Assembly: GCA_038323615.1 (NCBI GenBank)
Contig: JBBQHC010000002.1
Location: forward strand, 6,318 to 70,317
Source of the DNA: JBBKXP01 sp038323615
GTDB lineage: Bacteria; Pseudomonadota; Alphaproteobacteria; Rhodobacterales; Rhodobacteraceae
Length of the DNA: 64,000 bases
Reading direction: 5' to 3'
The position numbers and the translations under genes were made by a program. The notes under the pieces were generated by a model. That model was given only the letters and a program-made list of their open reading frames with translations, was not told the DNA's origin and did not search any database. Shown piece by piece: positions 15,491 to 23,529 of the stretch (its first letter is position 1; every line of letters begins with the position of its first letter).

Positions 15491-17830
15491 TCATTCGCCG
15501 TAGGGGATCCAGATATTCTTGACCTCGGTCGCGGCGGTCAGGAACGCATGGCCTTCGCCTGCCGACCCTGACCAATCGCGGGCCTTGGCGTGGTTCACCC
15601 AGGTCCGTTTCAAATTGCCCGCGCTGCGCTTTTCGATCTCCACCGACAGCGGTGCCGACGAAAACGACCAGACCGCGTCGATGTCCAGATGGCTGGCAAG
15701 GGTCGGGGCCAGATCGGTATGACTGCCGGTCAGGATATTGACGACGCCCGCAGGCACGTCCGAGGTTTCGAGGATTTGCACGAAGTCCGTCGCGGCCAAG
15801 GGGTAGGGGTCCGACGCCACCAGCACGCTGCGGTTGCCCATCGCCATTGCCGGGGCCAAGACGCTGATCAGACCCAGCAGCGGGGCCTCGTCCGGGCATA
15901 GCACGCCGATGGTGCCGACAGGTTCCTTCATCGCCAGCGCGACACCCCGGATCGGCACGTTATGCACCTGACCGTCGTATTTGTCGGCCCATGCGGCATA
16001 GGTGAACAGACGGCGGATCGATGCCTCGACCTCTTTCGCGCCGCCCTTGGTCCCGGTCAGATCGTCGATCCGGCGGGCGAATTCGCTGGCGCGGGCCGAC
16101 AGGTTTTCGGCCATGTAAAACATGATCTGGGCGCGCAGGTGGCCGGTGGTCTTGCCCCAGCCCTTTGCCGCATTCGCCGCCTCGACCGCGTTCCTGACAT
16201 CCTTGCGGTTGGCCAGTGACGCATGCCCCAGCAGCGCACCCTTGGCCCCGTAAACGGGCCGCGAATAGCCGCCATCGGGGCGCGCCTGTTTGCCGCCGAT
16301 GTACAATTTCGCGGTGCGGTCGAGCGGGTCGGCGGGGGCGCCGTCGCCAGCGAACGCGACGATTTCCTTCAGGGGTTTCAGGGCGTCGCGCGGTCGGGTG
16401 TAGGCCTGTAACCCTTCCCAGCCGCCTTCGCGCCCAAAGCCGCTTTCGCGCACCCCGCCAAAGCCCGCAGCCGCGTCGAACATATTGGTCCCGTTGATCC
16501 AGACCACCCCGGCAGCCAGTTTCGGGGCCACATCCAACGCCAGATTGATGTTTTCCGACCAGAGCGTCGCGGCCAGCCCATAGCGGGTGTTGTTGGCGAT
16601 CTCGACCGCTTCGGCCGGGGTGCGGAACGTGGTTGCGGCCAGAACCGGGCCAAAGATTTCCTCTTGCATCAGGGTCGATGCGGGCGCGAGACCGGTGATC
16701 AGCGTCGGCGGATAGTAGCAGCCCGTGACGGGCAGGGGCGTCGCGGCGACGTAGGTCTGCCCTTCGGTGTTGGCGCCCACCATTGCGGTGATCTGCGCCA
16801 GCTGCACCGGATCGACGATGGCCCCGACGTCGATACATTTGTCCAGCGGATCGCCAATGCGCAGCCCGTCCATCCGGGCCCGCAGTTTGGCATAAAACCG
16901 GTCGGCGATGCCTTCCTGCACCAGCAGGCGCGACCCGGCGCAGCAGACCTGCCCCTGGTTGAACCAGATCGCATCGACCAGCCCTTCGACAGCGGAATCC
17001 ACGTCCGCGTCATCGAACACGATATAAGGCGATTTGCCGCCCAGTTCGAGGGTCAGGGATATGCCCGACCCCGCCGTCGCCTCGCGAATCCGGCGGCCCA
17101 CGGCGGTGGATCCGGTAAAGGCGATCTTGTCCACTTCGGCGTTGACGATCATCTCGCCCACCGCGCCGTCGCCGGTGACGATGTTGACGACGCCCTTGGG
17201 CACCCCGGCCTGACGGCAGATGTCGGCGAATAGCAAGGCTGTAAGCGAGGTATATTCGGCGGGTTTCAGGACCACCGTGTTGCCCATCGCCAAGGCGGGC
17301 GCGATTTTCCATGCCAGCATCAGCAGGGGAAAGTTCCACGGCACGATCTGGCCGCAAACGCCAAGCGGTTCACGGTCGGGCCGTTCGGCGTCCATCAGTT
17401 GCGCCATGCCCGCGTGATAATAGAAATGCCGCTGCGCCAGCGGCACGTCGATATCGCGGCTTTCGCGGATCGGTTTGCCGTTGTCCAGCGTTTCAAGGAC
17501 GGCGAACAGGCGCGATTGTTTCTGCATCAGCCGGGCGATGGCATAAAGGACGCGGGCGCGGGCGTGGCCGTCACGCGCCCAATTGACTTGCGCCTTGCGG
17601 GCGGCTTTGACCGCCGCGTCAACGTCGCTTTGCGTCGCCTGCGACACGGCGGCCAGAACCGCGCCGGTCGCGGGGTTCTTGGTATCGAACGTCTGTCCCG
17701 GTTTGGTAAACGCCCCGTCGATGAAATGCCCGAACCGGCCACCGTGACCCGCCAGCCACGCCAGCGCCTCGGCTGCCGATTCCGGGGCCGGGCCATAGTC
17801 CATCGTGTCGAAGATTTCCTTGACGGTCAT
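15491..17830 (-). CDS. Two-domain (ALDH16-like) aldehyde dehydrogenase
   Basis: 779 residues made of two ALDH repeats. The first (about 30-490) is complete: IVPWNFPLLML, FTGSTAVG, LELGGKSPYIVFDDAD and catalytic Cys in NQGQVCCAGSR, with the GGVRESGFGREGG end. The second (about 515-775) is a shorter repeat (YIGGKQARPDGGY, VGTIGVLCPDEAPLLGLISVLAPA) with no catalytic Cys/Glu block. This arrangement is typical of ALDH16-type proteins, where the second domain helps dimerise. The gene lies three bases after deoC on the same strand, which suggests it oxidises the acetaldehyde or a related aldehyde released by the aldolase. Exact substrate is not determinable. Confidence 0.88.
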   Translation of the reverse strand: MTVKEIFDTMDYGPAPESAAEALAWLAGHGGRFGHFIDGAFTKPGQTFDTKNPATGAVLAAVSQATQSDVDAAVKAARKAQVNWARDGHARARVLYAIARLMQKQSRLFAVLETLDNGKPIRESRDIDVPLAQRHFYYHAGMAQLMDAERPDREPLGVCGQIVPWNFPLLMLAWKIAPALAMGNTVVLKPAEYTSLTALLFADICRQAGVPKGVVNIVTGDGAVGEMIVNAEVDKIAFTGSTAVGRRIREATAGSGISLTLELGGKSPYIVFDDADVDSAVEGLVDAIWFNQGQVCCAGSRLLVQEGIADRFYAKLRARMDGLRIGDPLDKCIDVGAIVDPVQLAQITAMVGANTEGQTYVAATPLPVTGCYYPPTLITGLAPASTLMQEEIFGPVLAATTFRTPAEAVEIANNTRYGLAATLWSENINLALDVAPKLAAGVVWINGTNMFDAAAGFGGVRESGFGREGGWEGLQAYTRPRDALKPLKEIVAFAGDGAPADPLDRTAKLYIGGKQARPDGGYSRPVYGAKGALLGHASLANRKDVRNAVEAANAAKGWGKTTGHLRAQIMFYMAENLSARASEFARRIDDLTGTKGGAKEVEASIRRLFTYAAWADKYDGQVHNVPIRGVALAMKEPVGTIGVLCPDEAPLLGLISVLAPAMAMGNRSVLVASDPYPLAATDFVQILETSDVPAGVVNILTGSHTDLAPTLASHLDIDAVWSFSSAPLSVEIEKRSAGNLKRTWVNHAKARDWSGSAGEGHAFLTAATEVKNIWIPYGE

Positions 17831-17833
17831 CGC

Positions 17834-18847
17834 CTATCCCATCGCATGCCGCCACGACGCCGAATAGGCACCCGTGACGTGGTGTTCCAACTGCCGCTCG
17901 ATATCGCCCAGCAGCGACGAGGCGCCGAACCGGAACAGGTCGGGTTGCAGCCAGCGGTTGCCCAATTCGTCCTTGATCATCGCCAGATACACCAGCGCGT
18001 CCTTGGCCTTGCTGATCCCGCCTGCGGGTTTATAGCCGACGCGGGTGCCGGTCCGGTCGTGGTAATCACGGATCGCCCGGATCATCGTCAGGGTGACGGG
18101 CAGGGTGGCGTTGACGCTTTCCTTGCCGGTCGAAGTCTTGATGAAATCGGCCCCCGCCATCATGCAGACGAGGCTGGCGCGGGCGACGTTGCGCAGGGTG
18201 CCAAGCTCTCCGGTGGCAAGAATCGCCTTGATGTGCGCCTCGCCACAGGCGGCCCGCATTTCCGCCATTTCATCATAGAGCGCCTGCCAGTTGCCGGTCA
18301 GCACATGGCGGCGGGATATCACGATATCGATCTCGCGGGCTCCGGCGGCGACGCTTTCGCCGATCTCGGCGATGCGCAAATGGAACGGCGACAGCCCGGC
18401 GGGAAAGCCGGTGGAAACAGCGGCGACCGGGATGCCTGACCCGTCGAGCGCCTGCACCGCCGTTGCCACCATGTCATGATAGACGCAGACCGCGCCCACC
18501 GTCAGGCCGGTCATCCCCAAGGTTTCCAGCAGCGCGGGTGACGCCGGTTGGCGGGCCTTGGCGCACAAACGTCGGACCCGCGCGGGGGTATCGTCGCCCG
18601 ACAGCGTCGTCAGGTCCATCAGGCTGACTGCCTTGCACAGCCAGGCGGCCTGCCAGTCCTTCTTGACGCTGCGCCGCCCCGGCAGGGTGGCCGCGCGGCG
18701 TTCGATGGCGGATGTATTTGCCTGCACTGACGCCACCCAATCAAGGTCGAGCGGCAGGCCCGCGTTGCGCGGTTCGTGGACCTGCGGCAAGTGGTTTGCG
18801 GCGCGTGTCGGGGTCGGGTGATCGGTCTGCAAGGGGGCCTCCTGCAT
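17834..18847 (-). CDS. deoC: Deoxyribose-phosphate aldolase
   Basis: 337 residues from the ATG at 18845-18847; a GTG six codons further upstream (18865) is an alternative. It cleaves 2-deoxyribose-5-phosphate to acetaldehyde and glyceraldehyde-3-phosphate. Class I aldolase residues are visible: MDLTTLSGDDTP at the start of the barrel, GAREIDIVIS, the Schiff-base Lys in ADFIKTSTGK, and RVGYKPAGGI with the second Lys. A roughly 75-residue N-terminal extension before the barrel is usual for the longer alphaproteobacterial and eukaryote-like DeoC. It is followed by the aldehyde dehydrogenase and preceded by an AraC regulator, making a deoxyriboside catabolic unit. Confidence 0.92.
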   Translation of the reverse strand: MQEAPLQTDHPTPTRAANHLPQVHEPRNAGLPLDLDWVASVQANTSAIERRAATLPGRRSVKKDWQAAWLCKAVSLMDLTTLSGDDTPARVRRLCAKARQPASPALLETLGMTGLTVGAVCVYHDMVATAVQALDGSGIPVAAVSTGFPAGLSPFHLRIAEIGESVAAGAREIDIVISRRHVLTGNWQALYDEMAEMRAACGEAHIKAILATGELGTLRNVARASLVCMMAGADFIKTSTGKESVNATLPVTLTMIRAIRDYHDRTGTRVGYKPAGGISKAKDALVYLAMIKDELGNRWLQPDLFRFGASSLLGDIERQLEHHVTGAYSASWRHAMG

Positions 18848-18886
18848 GCCAGTGAAACCTGACACGCGGGCGGGGGTTTGGCAAGG

Positions 18887-18908
18887 TTTGACCGGATGGT
18901 CAAATTAG
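18887..18908. promoter_or_regulatory. Palindrome and GTCAAATTAG repeat between araC-type gene and deoC
   Basis: TTTGACC-GGAT-GGTCAAA (18887-18904) is a perfect 7+7 palindrome. Its right arm is part of GTCAAATTAG (18899-18908), which recurs exactly at 19763-19772, four bases upstream of the AraC-type gene's start. Both positions are where the regulator or a local repressor would be expected to bind. The hairpin could alternatively terminate the regulator's transcript. Confidence 0.4.
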
Positions 18909-19759
18909 TTGCCGGGTTGAGCAGATGGCTGCACCACGTTGCGCTGAAACCGCTGGCGATACTGCGCCGGGGTCTGACCGTGTTGGGCGCGAAACAGGCG
19001 ATGAAAATGCGACAGATTCGGGATGCCGCAGTCGGCGGCGATCTCGGCCAAAGGCTCGGCGCTGCCCGAAAGCTGGCGGGCGGCGTGGGCCATGCGGATG
19101 GCCTTGACGTATTCCGATGGGCTTTTGCCAAGAAATCGCCGCGCGGTGCGGCTGACATGCGGATGGGCATGGCCCGCGATACGGACGAATCCGGCGGCAC
19201 CGTCGCGGTAAACTTCGGGGCGCTGGGCCGCGAGACACGCGTCGATCAACCACGTGGGGGCATTGTCGGGAATCTCGGGGCTAGCATCGCGCAGGTCGGC
19301 GATCAGGGGCATCAGGAACGCCTCGGCATCCAGCGTCCCAAGGGCGCTGCGTTCGAGCCGCAGGGCAGCGTGGTTCAGCGTGGCAAGGGCGCGGCTGTCG
19401 CGGTGCAGCCGAACCGGGGCATTTGCCCAGAACAGATGACCCGCCAAATCCGGATGACGGGCAAGGATTGTCGCCATCAGGTCGGGGTGCAGGACCAGCG
19501 ACACCACCATCGCCGCCTCGCCGCGCCCTTGCAGGGCGTGGGCATGGGCCGGGCCAAGGCAGAGCAAGTCGCCTTCGGTCAAATCGTCGGTGCGATCCGG
19601 CAGGTGATGGCGCACGCGGCCGTTCTGGACCCACAGAAGCTCAAAAAAATCGTGGTTGTGCAATGCTTTGGGGCGGGCACGTTCCAGCGACGCGCGGGCC
19701 AGATGCACGACCCGTCCGGGGCGCAGAATATCGGCGTGATGCAGGGTGATCCGGTCCAT
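18905..19759 (-). CDS. AraC family transcriptional regulator
   Basis: 284 residues. The N-terminal cupin-like sensing domain has the ALHNHDFFELLWVQNGRVRHHLP strand pattern. The C-terminal pair of helix-turn-helices (about 190-280) carries SRTARRFLGKSPSEYVKAIRMAHAARQLSGSAEPLAEIAADCGIPNLSHFHRLFRAQHGQTPAQYR. It is immediately upstream of deoC on the same strand and divergent from rpe, so it most likely controls the deoC-aldehyde dehydrogenase unit. The effector is unknown. Confidence 0.88.
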   Translation of the reverse strand: MDRITLHHADILRPGRVVHLARASLERARPKALHNHDFFELLWVQNGRVRHHLPDRTDDLTEGDLLCLGPAHAHALQGRGEAAMVVSLVLHPDLMATILARHPDLAGHLFWANAPVRLHRDSRALATLNHAALRLERSALGTLDAEAFLMPLIADLRDASPEIPDNAPTWLIDACLAAQRPEVYRDGAAGFVRIAGHAHPHVSRTARRFLGKSPSEYVKAIRMAHAARQLSGSAEPLAEIAADCGIPNLSHFHRLFRAQHGQTPAQYRQRFQRNVVQPSAQPGN

Positions 19760-19762
19760 GCC

Positions 19763-19772
19763 GTCAAATTAG
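19763..19772. promoter_or_regulatory. GTCAAATTAG repeat upstream of AraC-type gene
   Basis: Exact ten-base copy of the sequence at 18899-18908, placed four bases before the regulator's ATG in the AraC/rpe divergent spacer. Possible autoregulatory half-site. Confidence 0.3.
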
Positions 19773-19873
19773 CACATTCACCGGCGATGTCCCGCGCCAT
19801 CCCGACAGGCAGCACGTGACCTTGGCCGTTTTCCGCGCTAAACCGCCCACCAAACCCCCAAAGGACTTGGCCA

Positions 19874-20557
19874 ATGACATTCGACCGCACTTTGAAAATC
19901 GCACCCTCGATCCTGTCGGCGGATTTCGCAAATTTCGGGGCCGAGTGCGCGGCGATCGAGGCGCAGGGGGCCGATTGGGTGCATGTCGATGTGATGGACG
20001 GGCATTTCGTGCCCAACATCACGTTCGGTCCGGCGATGTGTGCGGCGCTGCGCCCCCACATCAAGGGGGTGATGGACGTGCATCTGATGATCGCGCCAGT
20101 GGATCCATATATCGAGGCCTTTGCGCGGGCCGGGGCCGATAATATCAGTGCGCATCTTGAGGCGGGGCCGCATATCCACCGCACCCTTCAGGCGATCCGT
20201 GGGGCCGGCGCCAAGGCCGGGCTGGCGATCAATCCAGGGACGCCGATTGACGCGCTGGCGCATCTTTTGGACGTGGTGGATATGGTCTGTGTGATGACCG
20301 TGAACCCCGGTTTCGGCGGGCAGAAGTTCATTCATAGCCAGATCGACAAGGTTCGCGCCCTGCGGGCGATGATTGGCGACCGGCCGGTGCATATCGAAAT
20401 TGACGGCGGCGTCACGCCGGACACCGCGCCGCTGGTGGTGGCTGCCGGGGCCGACGTTCTGGTCGCCGGATCGGCAGTGTTCAACGGCGGATCGGTCGCC
20501 AATCCGGCACCTTACGGGGCGAACATCCGGGCGATTCGCGCAGCGGCGACCGCCTGA
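19874..20557 (+). CDS. rpe: Ribulose-phosphate 3-epimerase
   Basis: 227 residues. Interconverts ribulose-5-phosphate and xylulose-5-phosphate in the pentose phosphate and Calvin cycles. TIM-barrel signatures: KIAPSILSADFANFG at the start, HVDVMDGHFVPNITFGP with metal-binding His/Asp, MTVNPGFGGQKFI, and EIDGGVTPDTAPLVVAAGADVLVAGSAVF. The start is preceded by AAAGGA. It is in the same direction as, but separated by nearly 300 bases from, the two-component genes. Confidence 0.95.
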   Translation: MTFDRTLKIAPSILSADFANFGAECAAIEAQGADWVHVDVMDGHFVPNITFGPAMCAALRPHIKGVMDVHLMIAPVDPYIEAFARAGADNISAHLEAGPHIHRTLQAIRGAGAKAGLAINPGTPIDALAHLLDVVDMVCVMTVNPGFGGQKFIHSQIDKVRALRAMIGDRPVHIEIDGGVTPDTAPLVVAAGADVLVAGSAVFNGGSVANPAPYGANIRAIRAAATA

Positions 20558-20561
20558 GGTT

Positions 20562-20600
20562 CTGCACAAAAACTGCACAATCACGGCGCCGTTTCTGCAC
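20562..20600. promoter_or_regulatory. Three phased TTCTGCACAA direct repeats upstream of response regulator
   Basis: TTCTGCACAA (CTGCAC at 20562), AACTGCACAA (20573) and TTCTGCACGG (20595) are spaced 11 and 22 bases apart, i.e. one and two helical turns. OmpR-family regulators bind such same-face direct repeats, so this is a candidate autoregulatory site for the regulator encoded at 20849. Confidence 0.5.
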
Positions 20601-20648
20601 GGCCCGACTCTAGACCTTTGCCAGAGCAGCAAAAGCAAAGGATAACAA

Positions 20649-20852
20649 ATGCAACGCTTTACCTTGCGCGGGGTGCCACAGTGCCTGCGCCGCGATGGCT
20701 GGTGGCTGTCCCCGCCCGAAACAAAATCTGCGACCTGTCCCAAGGAAACCGGCGTTGCCCGCGTCTCAGTGTTTAAGGGCTACCGCAACCATGCGGTTGC
20801 CCGTAACCTTGCGGCAGACGATGCCGCCCCGGCCAAGGGACAGTTAAGATGA
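20649..20852 (+). CDS. Possible 67-residue leader protein coupled to response regulator
   Basis: ATG at 20649 follows AAAGGATAACAA, a good ribosome binding site. The frame ends in an ATGA overlap with the response regulator start at 20849. The product starts MQRFTLRGVPQCLRRDGWWL, has no recognised domain, one Trp pair and a basic composition. It could be a real small protein or a translated leader that sets regulator expression. The candidate regulatory repeats lie just upstream. Confidence 0.4.
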   Translation: MQRFTLRGVPQCLRRDGWWLSPPETKSATCPKETGVARVSVFKGYRNHAVARNLAADDAAPAKGQLR

Positions 20853-21538
20853 ACCGCCATATCCTTCTTGTCGACGACGACCCGCAAATCCGTGACGTGC
20901 TGCGGATCACCCTGACCCAAGCCGGGTTCGACGTGACCGAGGCCGCAGACGGTGCCGCCGCAATCGCCGCGACGCACCGGGCGATGCCCGACCTGATTGT
21001 TCTGGATATCGGAATGCCCGAAATGGACGGGCTCGAAGTTTGTCGGCGGTTGCGCAAATCGTCCAGCGTGCCGATCCTGTTCCTGACCGCCCAGGGCGAC
21101 GAGATCGACCGCGTTGTCGGGTTCGAGATTGGCGGCGACGATTATGTCGCCAAGCCGTTTTCGCCGCGCGAACTGGTGGCCCGGATCCGGGCGATTCTGA
21201 AACGGACAGGCACCGCGCAGAACGATCCCGCCAGCCTGCGGCGCGGGGTGATCGAACTCGACGCGACGCGCCACATCTGCCGGGTGAACGGCGCACAGGT
21301 ACATCTGACCGCCCGCGAAATGGACTTGCTGACCCGTCTGATGGCGCGACCCGACCACGTGATGCCCCGGCCCAAGCTGGTCGATGCGGTCTATGGCACC
21401 AACATTCACGTCAGCGACCGCACATTGGACAGCCACCTGCGCAACCTGCGCTTCAAACTGGGTGGCGCGGGCTGCGGCGATGCCATCGACACGGTGCACG
21501 GCGTCGGCATTCGGATGGGGCCATGCCGGGGCGCATAG
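20849..21538 (+). CDS. OmpR/PhoB family response regulator
   Basis: 229 residues. Receiver domain 1-120 with acidic pocket Asp9-Asp11, phospho-acceptor Asp53 (IVLDIGMPEMDG), Thr80 and Lys102 (DYVAKPFSP). C-terminal winged helix with LTAREMDLLTRLMARPDHVMPRPKLVDAVYG and SDRTLDSHLRNLRFKL. The partner kinase gene begins inside its 3' end. Targets are unknown apart from the probable own promoter. Confidence 0.93.
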   Translation: MNRHILLVDDDPQIRDVLRITLTQAGFDVTEAADGAAAIAATHRAMPDLIVLDIGMPEMDGLEVCRRLRKSSSVPILFLTAQGDEIDRVVGFEIGGDDYVAKPFSPRELVARIRAILKRTGTAQNDPASLRRGVIELDATRHICRVNGAQVHLTAREMDLLTRLMARPDHVMPRPKLVDAVYGTNIHVSDRTLDSHLRNLRFKLGGAGCGDAIDTVHGVGIRMGPCRGA

Positions 21539-22485
21539 CCGCCAAGTGGCGACCGTCGCTGGCGATGATCGTGGGCTTTACGCTGGCGGCAGTGCTGTGT
21601 CTGCCGGTCGCGGGTATTGTCGCAATGCGGTATTTGTCGCCGACGCTGGGCTACCGCGAGGCGATGATTATCGCCGGGGTCGGGATCGTTCTGGCGACGG
21701 TCTATGTCGGTTATGTGTTGTGGCGGATCATCCTGCGGCCGATCCGGACGCTGGCCGCGCGGGCCGACGCGATCGCGCATGGGGCAACCGGGGCGCTTGA
21801 CCCGTTACCCCATTACGGCACCCGCGAGACCCGCGATCTGGGGCAGGCGATGCTGGACATGGGCCGCGTGTTGCAGGGGCGCGAGGCGGTGCTGCGGTCC
21901 TACGCCGACCATGTGACGCACGAGTTGAAATCGCCGCTGACGGTGCTGCGCGGGGCAGCAGAGCTGCTGGATTCGCCGGGGCTGAAGCGGCCCGAACGGC
22001 GCGCCCTTTTGACCCGGATCGACGATGCGGCGGATCGGATGACCGCCCTGCTTGAGGCGCAGCGGGAACTGGCCCGCGCACAGGAACCGATGGCGGGCGG
22101 CCATGCGGCGGTGGCCGATCTGGTGGACGGGCTGGCGGCGCAGTTTCCGGGTTTGGCGCTGACCGTGGCGGGCGATCATCCCCTGCCGATCGCGCGTGAC
22201 GGGCTGTGGCTGGTTCTTGAACACCTGCTGGGCAATGCGCAGGCACACGGGGCGACGGCGGTGACGCTGACCACCGGCGCGGATACCCTGACGGTCGCGG
22301 ATGACGGCCCCGGTGTGTCGGCCGGCAACCGGGCGCGGATATTCGACCCGTTCTTTACGACCCGGCGCGATTCGGGTGGCACCGGCATGGGGCTGGCGAT
22401 TGTGCGGCGCATGTTGCAGGCGCACGGGGCCGAGATTGCGCTGTTGGAGAACGCGCCGGGGGCGGTGTTTCGGATCGTATTTTAG
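21523..22485 (+). CDS. Membrane sensor histidine kinase
   Basis: 320 residues, overlapping the regulator gene by 16 bases. Two transmembrane segments (about 13-35 and 48-70) enclose only a 12-residue periplasmic loop, so sensing is probably in or at the membrane. A HAMP-like region follows, then the H-box SYADHVTHELKSPLTVLRGAAELL with His133, an N-box (HLLGNAQAHGA), G1 (DDGPGVS), F (FFTTRRDSGG) and G2 (GTGMGLAIV). The small loop is like CreC or intramembrane-sensing kinases. Confidence 0.9.
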   Translation: MPGRIAAKWRPSLAMIVGFTLAAVLCLPVAGIVAMRYLSPTLGYREAMIIAGVGIVLATVYVGYVLWRIILRPIRTLAARADAIAHGATGALDPLPHYGTRETRDLGQAMLDMGRVLQGREAVLRSYADHVTHELKSPLTVLRGAAELLDSPGLKRPERRALLTRIDDAADRMTALLEAQRELARAQEPMAGGHAAVADLVDGLAAQFPGLALTVAGDHPLPIARDGLWLVLEHLLGNAQAHGATAVTLTTGADTLTVADDGPGVSAGNRARIFDPFFTTRRDSGGTGMGLAIVRRMLQAHGAEIALLENAPGAVFRIVF

Positions 22486-22490
22486 GTGGA

Positions 22491-22510
22491 CCGTGGGTTG
22501 AAACCCACGG
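22491..22510. repeat. REP-like palindrome copy 3 (perfect)
   Basis: CCGTGGGTTGAAACCCACGG, a perfect palindrome apart from the two-base centre, starting six bases after the kinase stop. Confidence 0.75.
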
Positions 22511-22533
22511 GACCGTTGCCGCTGAGGACAGGA

Positions 22534-22606
22534 GGGGGCGCTGCCCCCGCCCTGCGGGCCCCCAAGAGCGGGCCCCCCGGAATATTTTTAGCCAAAAGAA
22601 GCTGAA
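22534..22606 (+). terminator. Double-hairpin plus AATATTTTT module, copy 2
   Basis: GGGGGC-GCT-GCCCCC (22534-22548), a second GGGCCC/GGGCCC hairpin, then CCCCGG and AATATTTTTAGCCAAAAG ending at about 22600. It follows the kinase gene in the same direction and faces the convergent uronate dehydrogenase-like gene. Confidence 0.6.
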
Positions 22607-22609
22607 GGA

Positions 22610-23518
22610 TCAGGCGGCCCCGATGCCCTTGCGCGACAGGAACGCGGGCAGTTTGCCGGTCTCCTTGGGGCTCTCTTGCGTGGACGCGCCGCCGCTCATC
22701 GCCTTGATCCCGGCGATCCCGCTTTCGCCCAATTTCACGCTGGCAAACGGGCCGCCCAGCCGCGTGTGTGCCGGGTTCTGCGGGTCGAACTTTTCACCCT
22801 TGGCCAGCAGTCTATCCGCCCAATCCTCGGCATTGTCCTGCGGGCGATAGCCCAGAAACCCGACCTTGTGGTTGGACACGGGCGCACGGGTGTTGGCGCT
22901 GACCCCGTAGACGATCGTGTGCCCGACCGTGGCGGTTTGCACCGACCGCACGACCAGTTGCACCATGTCGCGGTACGACAGCCAGGTTTGTAACGCCCGC
23001 ACGTTCTGCGGTTCCGGGGTGCATGACATGATCCGCAGGCAGACCGATTCCAGCCCGCGCTTTTCCCAATACATCCGGCCCAGATCTTCGGAAAAGCACT
23101 TGGCAAGGCCATAGAACGTATCGGGACGGTGCGGCGCGTTGGTGTCGATTCCGGCGTTGGTTTCGCACATTCCGACGGCATGGACGGACGAAGCATAGAT
23201 CACCCGGCGGGCGCCGTGCTGAAACGCTGCCTCCCAGACGTTATAAGCGCCGACAAAATTCGGGCCGAGCAGTTCGGGGAACGGTTTTTCATCCACGATG
23301 GCGCCGAAATGCACGACCATTTCCGCGCCCTCGATCAGTGGTCCGATCTGGTCCATCTGTGCCACATCTGCGCGCACATAGGTTTCGTTGTCGGCCAATG
23401 TGTCGGGGGCGTTCAGAATGTCGGTCGAGACCAATTTGCGGCACATCTTTGCGAGGGGGGCGCGCAATTCGTGCCCCAGATTGCCCCGTGCCCCGGTCAG
23501 TACGATCTTGCCCAGCAT
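22610..23518 (-). CDS. NAD-dependent epimerase/dehydratase family protein, uronate dehydrogenase-like
   Basis: 302 residues. Extended SDR with TGARGNLGHELR nucleotide-binding start, VVHFGAIVDEKPF, ASSVHAVG, and the catalytic YGLAKCFSEDLGRMY (Tyr-x3-Lys). The CTPEPQN and NHKVGFLGYRPQDNAEDWADR segments closely follow bacterial uronate dehydrogenases, which oxidise glucuronate/galacturonate to aldarolactones. It is about 35 residues longer than typical Udh, with an extra C-terminal tail (SGGASTQESPKETGK). It lies 11 bases after the FAD oxidoreductase gene, likely the same operon. Substrate assignment is moderate. Confidence 0.78.
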   Translation of the reverse strand: MLGKIVLTGARGNLGHELRAPLAKMCRKLVSTDILNAPDTLADNETYVRADVAQMDQIGPLIEGAEMVVHFGAIVDEKPFPELLGPNFVGAYNVWEAAFQHGARRVIYASSVHAVGMCETNAGIDTNAPHRPDTFYGLAKCFSEDLGRMYWEKRGLESVCLRIMSCTPEPQNVRALQTWLSYRDMVQLVVRSVQTATVGHTIVYGVSANTRAPVSNHKVGFLGYRPQDNAEDWADRLLAKGEKFDPQNPAHTRLGGPFASVKLGESGIAGIKAMSGGASTQESPKETGKLPAFLSRKGIGAA

Positions 23519-23529
23519 CGCGTATTTCC

